Positions 9,898 through 18,022 of a DNA stretch of 34,715 nt are shown here, piece by piece; within the stretch, counting starts at the first letter, position 1; every line of letters begins with the position of its first letter. The stretch comes from Lunatibacter sp038209145 (GTDB lineage: Bacteria > Bacteroidota > Bacteroidia > Cytophagales > Cyclobacteriaceae), in assembly GCA_038209145.1 (NCBI GenBank), contig JBBQXZ010000016.1:1-34715 (forward strand). Direction: 5' to 3'. The position numbers and the translations under genes were made by a program. The notes beneath the pieces are model-generated. The model was not told where the DNA came from and made no database searches. It worked only from the letters and a program-made list of their open reading frames with translations.

Positions 9898-10572
9898 ATG
9901 GAAGCCAAAAAGACACCAAAAGCTGACTTGACCAAAAAGACAGGAATGTTCCTGAACCTTGGTCTACTGATTAGCGTTGGTCTTGTCCTATTTGCTTTTG
10001 AGTACAAATCATATGGAGATGGTTTGCTCAAAGATTTAGGCTCGATCAACGATGATTTTGAAGAATTGTTAGACATTCCAATTACGGAGCAACCACCACC
10101 ACCACCACCACCAATCGAGCAGCCTGAAATCAAGGAAATTCCTGATGAGGTGGAAATCGAGGAGAAAATCGAAGTGAATTTTGATGTTGACGTGAAAGAA
10201 GAAACCGTCATCAAAGAGGTGGTCATCGTAGATGCTCCCGTTGTGGAAAAGGCAGACGAAATTTTCGATGTGGTGGAAAATATGCCAACCCCTCCAGGTG
10301 GAATGGAAGGCTGGAACAAATATCTACAGAAAAACCTCAAATATCCCACCCAAGCGCGAAGAATGGGTATCGAGGGTACTGTATATGTCGTTTTCGTCGT
10401 AAATACAGATGGTTCTATTCAAGACGTTAGTATCTTAAGGGGTATTGGCGGTGGATGTGACGAAGAAGCCACAAGGGTGGTAAAAGAAGCCCCAGCTTGG
10501 CAACCAGGCAAACAACGTGGTAGACCAGTCAGGGTTAAAATGAGGTTACCCATTAAATTTAAATTAAGTTAA
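9898..10572 (+). CDS. TonB-family energy transducer
   Basis: The 224-residue protein has the classical TonB layout: a short basic cytoplasmic tail, one membrane anchor at about residues 17-35, a proline run at 66-72 followed by an acidic, Val/Glu/Pro-rich periplasmic spacer (73-130), and a C-terminal TonB domain (about 135-224) with YPTQARRMGIEGTV and DVSILRGIGGGCDEEA blocks. TonB proteins couple the ExbB/ExbD proton-driven motor of the inner membrane to outer-membrane transporters. No exbB or exbD is in the window. The ATG at 9898 follows a 74-bp AT-rich spacer, and a strong terminator follows 23 bp after the stop. Which transporter it serves cannot be seen. A link to the neighbouring sprA is only inference. 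Confidence 0.93.
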   Translation: MEAKKTPKADLTKKTGMFLNLGLLISVGLVLFAFEYKSYGDGLLKDLGSINDDFEELLDIPITEQPPPPPPPIEQPEIKEIPDEVEIEEKIEVNFDVDVKEETVIKEVVIVDAPVVEKADEIFDVVENMPTPPGGMEGWNKYLQKNLKYPTQARRMGIEGTVYVVFVVNTDGSIQDVSILRGIGGGCDEEATRVVKEAPAWQPGKQRGRPVRVKMRLPIKFKLS

Positions 10573-10595
10573 TATTTTAAATCACTAATTATGTT

Positions 10596-10626
10596 AAAAA
10601 AGCCATGGGATTCCATGGCTTTTTTT
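10596..10626 (+). terminator. Intrinsic terminator after tonB
   Basis: A perfect GCCATGG / CCATGGC stem with a 4-base loop (GATT) is preceded by six A and followed by seven T, so the stem can extend through A-T pairs. The symmetry would let it work in both directions. It closes the sprA-gcvH-vanZ-tonB run. Confidence 0.9.
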
Positions 10627-10752
10627 GGTATCCAGCTTGTTCTATTTCAAAAAATATGGAGGTCATATAAACTGTAGAGTCGTGACCAATGGAAATGATA
10701 ATCGCTAAGTGGCTGTCTGGAACAAAAATAATGGCACTGAATTAATAGCAAA

Positions 10753-11118
10753 ATGGCTAAAAATGTATTTGGGGAAACATTAATTTCATGTAGTGAGCAT
10801 CCACTTACCGGATTCTTTAGAACCGGGTGTTGCGAGACGGATGAACAAGACATCGGTACGCATACCGTGTGTGCGGTTATGACCGAAGATTTTCTTACGT
10901 TTAGCCTAAGAATGGGAAATGATTTAATTACTCCCCGACCGGAAATGAATTTTGGTGGATTAAAACCCGGTGACCGCTGGTGCTTATGCGCCAACCGCTG
11001 GTTACAGGCATATCATGAAGGATTAGCCCCACTCCTTTTACTAGAGGCTACCCATGAAAAAACATTGGAGTATATAGCACTGGAAGAGTTGGTGAAATTT
11101 GCGTTTACCGGAGCTTAG
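10753..11118 (+). CDS. DUF2237 family protein
   Basis: This 121-residue soluble protein matches the DUF2237 pattern: it starts with NVFGETL, has GFFRTGCC near residue 20, a second block DIGTHTVCAVMTEDFL, and GDRWCLCANRWLQA near residue 73. Cysteines are unusually frequent (SC, GCC, VC, WCLC), which would suit metal binding or redox chemistry, but no activity is known for the family as far as I recall. The ATG at 10753 is the first in frame. It stands alone: 126 bp after the tonB terminator, and 10 bp from the end of the convergent yicC gene. I see no clear promoter motif in the upstream gap. Confidence 0.9.
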   Translation: MAKNVFGETLISCSEHPLTGFFRTGCCETDEQDIGTHTVCAVMTEDFLTFSLRMGNDLITPRPEMNFGGLKPGDRWCLCANRWLQAYHEGLAPLLLLEATHEKTLEYIALEELVKFAFTGA

Positions 11119-11128
11119 TTTGATTGGT

Positions 11129-12010
11129 TTACAGGATATTTAGGGATTGTTCCTTGATTTTTTCCAACTCGTCTTTCATCTCGATGACCAACTGCTGGAT
11201 GATGACATCATTGGCCTTAGAGCCGATGGTATTTATTTCACGTCCTATTTCTTGGCTTATAAAACCTAGTTTCTTTCCCTGAGATTCTCCCGAGCGCAAT
11301 ATTTTCTGAAAGTAATTAATGTGAGTTTCCAGCCTTACTATTTCCTCAGTAATATCAAGTTTTTCGAAATAATAAATAAGTTCTTGTTCAAATCTGTTTT
11401 GATCAAAATCACGTTCTTCCATCCATTCTGAAAAATGATTTCTGATTTTATTTTTGATTTTTTGTTTTCTGCGGGGTTCTTCTTCCTTTATCCGGTTGAG
11501 TCCTTCCGAGATTACCTGAATATTTTCTTCGAATTTTTCCAGAAGAGCCGCACCCTCATCTTCACGGTAACCCATGCACCTATCCACTGCCTCTAACAAA
11601 ACTTTCTTTACCGCTCCCCATTCTTCCGGTTTTTGGGATTTCTCAGTAATGGTGGTGGTGGAAACATTGGGTGACTGAAGTGCTAGTTTGACGAGATCGG
11701 GAATAGTCTCTCCAGCTTGACTGGCTAAAGATTTGTATTTTTCGAGGTACTTTCTAAAAAGCACTTCGTTAATTTCAATAGGCAAGTCGTCATAGGATTT
11801 AGTGTTAAAATCTAGTGTCAGGTTTACTTTACCCCTTTCAAGTTTCTCTGATACCAAATTTCTGATTTCAATTTCCTTATCGGCAAACTGCCGTGGATAC
11901 TTCAAACTCAGGTCAAGAAATTTGGAATTGAGTGTTTTTACCTCTGCATGGATAATAAAGGAATCATTCTCCAAATTGGCCACCCCGTAACCTGTCATAG
12001 ATTTTATCAT
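11129..12010 (-). CDS. yicC: YicC/YloC family endoribonuclease
   Basis: The 293-residue product has the two family domains: an N-terminal part starting MIKSMTGYG with VKTLNSKFLDL, and a C-terminal DUF1732 part with DITEEIVRLETHI and GKKLGFISQEIGREINTIGSKA. YicC-type proteins are reported to act as endoribonucleases affecting RNA turnover; earlier work linked them to stationary phase. The length is normal and no key block is missing. It is the last gene of a minus-strand operon, 16 bp after the large TolB-like gene. In many bacteria a guanylate kinase gene follows yicC; here the strand ends at the convergent DUF2237 gene instead. Confidence 0.95.
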   Translation of the reverse strand: MIKSMTGYGVANLENDSFIIHAEVKTLNSKFLDLSLKYPRQFADKEIEIRNLVSEKLERGKVNLTLDFNTKSYDDLPIEINEVLFRKYLEKYKSLASQAGETIPDLVKLALQSPNVSTTTITEKSQKPEEWGAVKKVLLEAVDRCMGYREDEGAALLEKFEENIQVISEGLNRIKEEEPRRKQKIKNKIRNHFSEWMEERDFDQNRFEQELIYYFEKLDITEEIVRLETHINYFQKILRSGESQGKKLGFISQEIGREINTIGSKANDVIIQQLVIEMKDELEKIKEQSLNIL

Positions 12011-12026
12011 GTCGCAATTTATAATC

Positions 12027-15000
12027 TTAAAAATTGTATCCTAAAGTAACATAAAACCTTGTCTTCTCAACAGAGTAGTTTCGGATGGGCCTGGCTGCAT
12101 CAAACTTCACGTAATAATTCAGCAGAACCGTCCTGACTCCAGCCCCATAACTTTGAAGCCAAGGGTTGTTAAAATTATTCAACGTGACTACAAAAGGCGA
12201 ACCTTCCGTCCGGATAACTTCTGTGTTTTGATCATTTATACGTTCCCAAGGCGCGGAATTGGTCCAAGATGATCCAGCATCATAAAACCCGACAAATTGA
12301 AAATTTCGGATGAAATTTGAGGTTATATTGCCACGCGACAAGTAGGCGAAGAGGGGAATACGCAACTCTGATGAAAAGGTGATGACATTACTGCCCCTTA
12401 TTTCATCGTAATTATAACCCCTCAAGTCCACGAATTCAGCAAACAGTAGGTTGGAATTTTCCACACCTGATTCATTTCTGACCGGGGAAACCTCAGGTCT
12501 GTTGCTAGGGGGCCGATGAAACTGGTTAAAGACCCAATTGTCCATTCCCCCTACCAAATATTTCTGTGGATTGTTTCCAAAAAAGCTTCCTCCAAATATC
12601 CTGGTCGCTAACGTGATATTTTTGTGGATCTTTTGGTAGTTGCGAAAATCCAAAAAGAAATTGCTAAAGGACCGTTCGGAAGCATTGAGACCCTGATAGT
12701 GTACCAATCCAATTTTCCCTTTAAATCCTTGCTCCATATACAACCCAAGCAACCTGGTTTTATCTATCACCAGTTCAGCCTTACCACCTGCATAATTGAC
12801 ATCGAACCTGTTTTGACGCGCATCTTGACCCCGTAAAACAGAGTCTTCATTCAAATTAAAATACTGCGTTTTCGCCACAAATGGATGCATGCTGAATCGC
12901 GTACTGACGGATAAAGGGTAGGATAAACCTATCTCAGTCTTGGTAAGCACATATTTTTGAAGTGTCAAATCCCCTTCATCTCTGGTAATGGATCTACGGT
13001 CGAACCTACCCCTGACATCAATCCTACTTTTCAAATATTCATACTCAAAGAAAATATCACTCCCAGAACTAAAATTCAAGGCAGCCAAGATACCGCCTCT
13101 TATGGAATGGTTGTCCAACAAATCGTTCATATTTCCGGTTAGATTTATCGAAAATCCACGTAAAGGATCAATGCCAAAGGTTGTATTGAGGCTGGTCGTA
13201 GTAAATAATGGCGTATATTTGGCAGGACCTATCACCCGCTTAACCATAGTTTGCTGCCGGAAAGCATCCAAAATACTACTTCTTCCTGTTGCCTGCGGTT
13301 GCTGTTGGGGGCTTTCCTGCTGCATTTGCAGAAGTGGGCTGGGCACGGTATCAAAGGTATAATTATCAGTATCTATACCCCCTACTCTTTCAAACCTCAA
13401 CCGATCCAAACTGATTGATCCGGTCATTGCTTTCGTTGGGACCGTATCTTGTGCTGTGATAAGTGGTTCAGAACTAACTTCATTTGGAGTAGGCGGCAGC
13501 GCCTCTGATCTTACCGCTCCGCCAATTAACAGTTTTTCCAAATCCACTCCGGTAATGGTTGTGTCTGCACTTACGGTTGGAATGGTTGATTTGGGAGACT
13601 GTTGTGGAGCCACTTCGCCCATCATCATATCTTCCAAAGAGATCCCGATAGTAACTGTGTCCTCTTTCACCAATGGCGTTGGACTATTCCCTTCTACCTC
13701 TATATCATCTTCAGTTTTCCGCTGAATCCTTCTTGTGGAAATCCGCTCATTCAACAATTTAGCCTGTTGGATTTGCAGTCTTGGTGTACTAGGTGTGAAC
13801 TGATCTAAATTAGGAAAAGTCTCCAGGACAAGTTTACTTTGGCTCCCATCCCGAATGGAATAAGCCCATTTATTCCCACTTAAAGTGTAGTCAAACGTTT
13901 CCAAGCTTCTGTTAAATGCCGATACTTGACTGCTTACCATATTCTCCAAACCGAACCGCATTATGTTCATGATTCCGCTCTGCTCACTTAGGTGAAGAAC
14001 GGTGCTACTGTTCAACCTCCGGGGCTGAATGTTAATGTGGTTGACGTTGGTAAGTTTGGTGAAAACCAATGAATCACCATATTCCAACTTAAAAAGGTTA
14101 TAGTAATCGGGCAGGTTGTTTACGTCAATATTCCCGGTAAGCAGGCTGTCAGGCAGATCTGTCTTGTTGGAGGCATAGATGATGGTCGAGTCGTTTAGGA
14201 AAACAGGCGTCCTATTGTCAAAGATATCATTGGTCAACCTTCTTCCCTGACCTCTCATATTTAAACTAAAAATATCTGTTCGTCCGTTGGAAATGGCAGA
14301 CAATACCATGTTGGTTCCGTTTGGGGCAAAGTTCAGATCTAATATTTCGGTAAGGTTTCTCAGGTAGATCTTATCTTGACTACTACCATCGATGGCTCTC
14401 ATTCGAATCGTAGTCACACCTCTTGTAAAACCTGCCACGACAAAATTTAAAGTGTCTTTCCATGCTATGGCAGGTGTGGAAAAGTCCGCTCGTTGATCAA
14501 ACGACGAATACCCTCCCCTAAAGATAACCCGCTCTCTACTTGTGGACAATTCCCGAATTAAAACCTTGAATTTCCCATTGTTGTTGACAACATAAGCCAG
14601 GTTTTTTCCATCCGGGCTAAATCTAACCGAGGTGATGGCTCCGTATTTTAATTTTGAGGTGGATGCAATTACATTATTTTGATTGTATTCTTTAAAAGTA
14701 GCCAAGACAGGCTTATTTAATTCAGAATAAAATGTACTCCATTCTGTTGTGAAATCCTTGAATCTTCTTCCAAGCGTATTGGCTATACTGTTCTCTTCAT
14801 TTCTGTTGATCCTGCTCAGATTGAGAATACTGGAGATATATCTTCTCCCAAAACGCTCTACAATGAAATTCCATATAGATTGACCTACAAGTGCGGCCTC
14901 TTCCTTGCTGAGTTTGTGTAGCTTGGGATTTTCGTTTTCATCCAGGTAATGTCTGATAAAATCGTCCATCTCCAAATCCCATCCGTAAGCCATATAGCGG

Positions 15001-15533
15001 GCCGCACCATCTATGAACCAATCCGGGAAATTATTGATCAGGTTGGACTGGAAAGCGTCAGAAATACTTGATCCATACAACATTTCCTCCACGATAATTT
15101 TTGAGGTTTGATAGAGGAGTTCATTCTTAAAAGATTCCCATGACCCGGTATAAGGAACTTCGGCCAATAACTTGGAGAAAAATGTTTGACCGTCGATTGT
15201 ATAATTATTCTTATTGATGTTAAGGTTGCTTTGCAGCAACTCCTGATGCGAATTATAAATGAAAAGCTTGGGCTTTGTATAAGCCACATAACCGGCAGTC
15301 TGGGTAAGCCTGTCAAATTCACCTTCCAAAAAATCAATCGCAAGTCTGGCATTGGCCAAGCCACCATCGTAATAGTAGACTTCGAAATTATTGGAACTGA
15401 ATAAATACCACTCCTTATTTTTGTATTGTATCCTGTTTTTACCAAATCTCTCTTGATCAAATTGCGCCTCAGCCGAATTAATCCAACTCAAACAGAAGAT
15501 AAACCAACTAAGGGTTAGAAATTTAATTCTCAT
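12027..15533 (-). CDS. Large exported protein: peptidase-MA-like, TolB-like propeller and Omp85-like barrel domains
   Basis: This 1168-residue protein begins with a signal peptide (about residues 1-23, ending AEAQ). Residues about 30-275 resemble the peptidase MA fold but with a degenerate active site: NELLY (137-141) where HExxH is expected, and WFIDGAARY where an EG pair is usual. Residues about 285-590 contain TolB-like propeller repeats (for example ITSVRFSPDGKNLAYVVNN). A Pro/Gln/Ser/Thr-rich linker follows (about 600-770), then a C-terminal beta-rich domain with Omp85-like features: YLVGGMDNW (about 990) and RGYNYDEIRGSN followed by ELRIPLF (about 1040-1070), ending in an aromatic residue (LGYNF). 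I infer an outer-membrane protein with a large periplasmic part. Homologues in this phylum are usually just called TolB-like translocation proteins. It lies between an FAD oxidoreductase (27 bp) and yicC (16 bp). The role is unknown. Confidence 0.8.
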   Translation of the reverse strand: MRIKFLTLSWFIFCLSWINSAEAQFDQERFGKNRIQYKNKEWYLFSSNNFEVYYYDGGLANARLAIDFLEGEFDRLTQTAGYVAYTKPKLFIYNSHQELLQSNLNINKNNYTIDGQTFFSKLLAEVPYTGSWESFKNELLYQTSKIIVEEMLYGSSISDAFQSNLINNFPDWFIDGAARYMAYGWDLEMDDFIRHYLDENENPKLHKLSKEEAALVGQSIWNFIVERFGRRYISSILNLSRINRNEENSIANTLGRRFKDFTTEWSTFYSELNKPVLATFKEYNQNNVIASTSKLKYGAITSVRFSPDGKNLAYVVNNNGKFKVLIRELSTSRERVIFRGGYSSFDQRADFSTPAIAWKDTLNFVVAGFTRGVTTIRMRAIDGSSQDKIYLRNLTEILDLNFAPNGTNMVLSAISNGRTDIFSLNMRGQGRRLTNDIFDNRTPVFLNDSTIIYASNKTDLPDSLLTGNIDVNNLPDYYNLFKLEYGDSLVFTKLTNVNHINIQPRRLNSSTVLHLSEQSGIMNIMRFGLENMVSSQVSAFNRSLETFDYTLSGNKWAYSIRDGSQSKLVLETFPNLDQFTPSTPRLQIQQAKLLNERISTRRIQRKTEDDIEVEGNSPTPLVKEDTVTIGISLEDMMMGEVAPQQSPKSTIPTVSADTTITGVDLEKLLIGGAVRSEALPPTPNEVSSEPLITAQDTVPTKAMTGSISLDRLRFERVGGIDTDNYTFDTVPSPLLQMQQESPQQQPQATGRSSILDAFRQQTMVKRVIGPAKYTPLFTTTSLNTTFGIDPLRGFSINLTGNMNDLLDNHSIRGGILAALNFSSGSDIFFEYEYLKSRIDVRGRFDRRSITRDEGDLTLQKYVLTKTEIGLSYPLSVSTRFSMHPFVAKTQYFNLNEDSVLRGQDARQNRFDVNYAGGKAELVIDKTRLLGLYMEQGFKGKIGLVHYQGLNASERSFSNFFLDFRNYQKIHKNITLATRIFGGSFFGNNPQKYLVGGMDNWVFNQFHRPPSNRPEVSPVRNESGVENSNLLFAEFVDLRGYNYDEIRGSNVITFSSELRIPLFAYLSRGNITSNFIRNFQFVGFYDAGSSWTNSAPWERINDQNTEVIRTEGSPFVVTLNNFNNPWLQSYGAGVRTVLLNYYVKFDAARPIRNYSVEKTRFYVTLGYNF

Positions 15534-15560
15534 TTACTTTCATTCTTCTAAATACGACTC

Positions 15561-16616
15561 TTAAATATACTTAAAAAAACGGTTTATGTTTACCGCTTTT
15601 TGAGGTTCCTTCCCTAAAGTTAGCAAATTTAGCATTTCAGTGCTAAAATAGGGTGCTAAAGAGACACCTTTAGCACCAAACCCGTTGAACACATATACCT
15701 GATCGTGAACAGGATGCTTTCCCAAGAAAGGTTTCCGGTCCCTGGTAGCCGGCCTGATACCCCACTCGTGCATGGACACTAAACCTATCGGCAAATTTAT
15801 GAGATTTTCCAGCTTTTCCAAGATTTCTGCCTTACCCTTTTCTGAACGGCCGGATGCTAGGTCTATGTTATCGTACGTGGACCCTACTTTGTAATGTCCA
15901 CCCGGCAAAGGAATAAGAAAAACTCCTCTGTTGATAATTTTATTCGTTTGAAAATCAAGGTCAATGGTAAGAATTTCACCACGAACTGGCGAAAAGGGCA
16001 GCCATGAGAAATAGGTGCTTTCTTTGGCAGCCATTCCATTTGTATAGACTACCGCTTGGGCATTTATCCCTTCATAGTGGACCCCTCCCCCATTTTTCAG
16101 GTGAAGGGCCTTTTCATCGTAAACCCTGTTAGTTAACATCTTTCTTTCTCTCAACCAGCTTGCATAGGCATCCAGAAGTGATTTTATATCCAAATACCCT
16201 GATTTTTTCAACAATACCCCGCCGAATGGATCTTTTACGCAGTCGATTTGGGGTTCGGTATAAATGGATTCGAGATAGGAGAGAAATTCTGGTCTACTGC
16301 TATTGCCCATCCATTCATTTTGCTCCTCTATGTTCAGAAATGGGCGATAGATGCTTTTCCGGTAAAGACAACTTATGTCCAGAAGATTCTCCAACGAAGA
16401 ATAAAACGGTTCAATCTCATGAAATAGTGTATCTGCTTCCCAAGTTTTTACCATCTTTCTTCCTGTCACCGGATTGTACAGGCCCGCGGCAACACGGGAA
16501 CTGCTATTGGGTTCAGGGTCATCCAGAAGATGTACACGGTAACCATTTTGCAGAAGACGGTGGGACAAAACTGTACCCGCCAGCCCCTGTCCAATAAGTA
16601 AAAAATCTACTTCCAT
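15561..16616 (-). CDS. FAD-dependent oxidoreductase (DAO family)
   Basis: A 351-residue protein starting MEVDFLLIGQGLAGTVLSHR; G9-x-G11-x-x-G14 is the dinucleotide-binding turn. The C-terminal GIRPATRDRKPFLGKHP and FNGFGAKGVSLAPYF blocks are typical of the D-amino-acid oxidase/glycine oxidase superfamily, including the FAD half of MnmC. The reaction is therefore probably oxidation of an amine, but the substrate cannot be told. The frame is open upstream for 51 more codons, but those do not resemble the family and would overlap the divergent MBL gene, so I use the ATG at 16616. It is the first gene of the minus-strand operon with the TolB-like fusion and yicC. The divergent gap to the MBL gene is 54 bp and very AT-rich. 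Confidence 0.88.
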   Translation of the reverse strand: MEVDFLLIGQGLAGTVLSHRLLQNGYRVHLLDDPEPNSSSRVAAGLYNPVTGRKMVKTWEADTLFHEIEPFYSSLENLLDISCLYRKSIYRPFLNIEEQNEWMGNSSRPEFLSYLESIYTEPQIDCVKDPFGGVLLKKSGYLDIKSLLDAYASWLRERKMLTNRVYDEKALHLKNGGGVHYEGINAQAVVYTNGMAAKESTYFSWLPFSPVRGEILTIDLDFQTNKIINRGVFLIPLPGGHYKVGSTYDNIDLASGRSEKGKAEILEKLENLINLPIGLVSMHEWGIRPATRDRKPFLGKHPVHDQVYVFNGFGAKGVSLAPYFSTEMLNLLTLGKEPQKAVNINRFFKYI

Positions 16617-16670
16617 GCCCAAAATTAAATGATTATTCGTTATTTTGTTGAAAATAAAATTCTTATTGAT

Positions 16671-17321
16671 ATGCAGATTAAATCTTTTACTTTTAATCCA
16701 TTTATGGAAAATACCTACGTGCTTTATGATGAGACCAAAAAAGCTATCATCATAGATCCCGGTTGTCATGACAAGCAGGAGCGCGCGGAATTATTTGATT
16801 TTATTAAAAAGGAAGGACTAACCCCCGTTAAGTTATTGAATACACATTGCCACATAGACCATGTACTTGGCAATGCTTTTGTGAAAAGCACCTTTGATAT
16901 CCCAATTTGGTATCATAAACTGGAAGAACCGATTTTACGGGCGGTTCCCTCCTATGCAAGTAATTATGGTTTCCCCCACTACCAGGATTCCTCAGCAGAT
17001 CATTACCTATCTGAAGGGGAAATCGTCAAATTTGGCGACCAAGAGATCGTCAGTATACACGTTCCAGGCCATGCTCCTGGTCACTTGGTCTTTTACCACG
17101 AGGCCTCCAAAACATGTATAGGCGGGGATACGTTATTTCAGGGAAGTGTAGGAAGAACCGACTTGCCGGGAGGGGACACCCAAACGCTGCTGAATGCCAT
17201 TCGTGAGAAAATGTTTACCTTACCTGACGATGTGGTGGTTTATCCCGGTCATGGGCCTGCAACGACCATAGGTGAGGAAAAATTAACTAATCCCTTCGTG
17301 GGAAAAACCGCTCGATTTTGA
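16671..17321 (+). CDS. MBL-fold metallo-hydrolase, glyoxalase II-like
   Basis: A 216-residue metallo-beta-lactamase-fold protein. The metal motif T58-H59-C-H61-I-D63-H64 is complete, followed by VPGHAPGHLVFY, GGDTLFQGSVGRTD and the final YPGHG, giving a full dinuclear site. Length and motif order match the short YcbL/glyoxalase II-like group, which hydrolyse thioesters, though the substrate is not established. The first in-frame ATG is at 16629, but the family N-terminus (MQIKSFTFNPFMENTYVLYD) starts at 16671. It is the first gene of the operon leading to pssA, porU and porV; its TGA overlaps the TTG start of pssA. It could be a housekeeping detoxification enzyme with no link to secretion. 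Confidence 0.9.
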   Translation: MQIKSFTFNPFMENTYVLYDETKKAIIIDPGCHDKQERAELFDFIKKEGLTPVKLLNTHCHIDHVLGNAFVKSTFDIPIWYHKLEEPILRAVPSYASNYGFPHYQDSSADHYLSEGEIVKFGDQEIVSIHVPGHAPGHLVFYHEASKTCIGGDTLFQGSVGRTDLPGGDTQTLLNAIREKMFTLPDDVVVYPGHGPATTIGEEKLTNPFVGKTARF

Positions 17322-18022
17322 AATTTAAACAGCACATTCCAAACTTAGTCACCTGCCTGAACCTCGTAAGTGGCATGGCAGGGATTTATTATGTCTTGGA
17401 GGGGAATGTACTTTGGGCTTCCTATTTTGTAATCTTGGCCGCAGTATTTGATTTTTTGGATGGTTTTTTGGCAAGAATCATGGACGCTTACAGCGAGTTG
17501 GGTAGGCAACTGGACTCGCTTGCCGATTTGGTTACCTTTGGGGTGTTGCCAACCTTCTTGGTATTCAAATTGATTCAGCTAGATGGGGACCTAACTTTTC
17601 TCCCGTTTATAGCATTTCTTATCGGTATACAGTCAGCACTCCGACTTGCAAAATTCAACATTGATACCCGCCAAACCGATCAGTTTATTGGACTTCCAAC
17701 GCCGGCAAATGCCCTTTTCTTTACCGCTCTTCCACATTTGGCCATTTCACAGCCTTTGGCTGCGAAAATTATTGCCAGTCCAATAGGGTTAATTGTCCTT
17801 ACCTTACTCTTTTCATGGTTACTGACTGCTGAGCTTCCCCTGCTGGCGCTTAAGTTTAAAAATTTCCAACTCAAAGAGAATGCGTTGAGATACCTTACCC
17901 TTGCAATTGGTGGCATCAGTCTGCTACTGTTTGGCATTGGCGGAATCGTATTTGCCATTCTTGGCTATATCATTCTTTCCCTGGTAAACAATGCCCTGTC
18001 CAGCAATGCGGATCACGCATAA
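17318..18022 (+). CDS. pssA: CDP-diacylglycerol--serine O-phosphatidyltransferase
   Basis: The 234-residue integral membrane enzyme carries the full CDP-alcohol phosphatidyltransferase motif: D48-G49-x2-A52-R53-x8-G62-x3-D66-x3-D70. It makes phosphatidylserine, the precursor of phosphatidylethanolamine, from CDP-diacylglycerol and serine. The N-terminal IPNLVTCLNLVSG and several membrane helices fit the PssA branch of the family rather than PgsA. The start is a TTG that overlaps the TGA of the previous gene, which implies translational coupling. Its 3' end overlaps the start of porU by 17 bp. The serine specificity is inferred from overall similarity; another alcohol acceptor cannot be excluded. 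Confidence 0.88.
   Translation: MKFKQHIPNLVTCLNLVSGMAGIYYVLEGNVLWASYFVILAAVFDFLDGFLARIMDAYSELGRQLDSLADLVTFGVLPTFLVFKLIQLDGDLTFLPFIAFLIGIQSALRLAKFNIDTRQTDQFIGLPTPANALFFTALPHLAISQPLAAKIIASPIGLIVLTLLFSWLLTAELPLLALKFKNFQLKENALRYLTLAIGGISLLLFGIGGIVFAILGYIILSLVNNALSSNADHA

Noticed and set aside
10107..10122. CCA triplet repeat in tonB as a possible slippage or phase-variation tract
   Set aside because: It encodes the normal proline run of TonB spacers; a gain or loss of triplets would keep the frame.
16617..16769. N-terminal extension of the FAD oxidoreductase by 51 codons
   Set aside because: The extra residues are unlike the family and would overlap the divergent MBL gene; the ATG at 16616 immediately precedes the FAD-binding segment.
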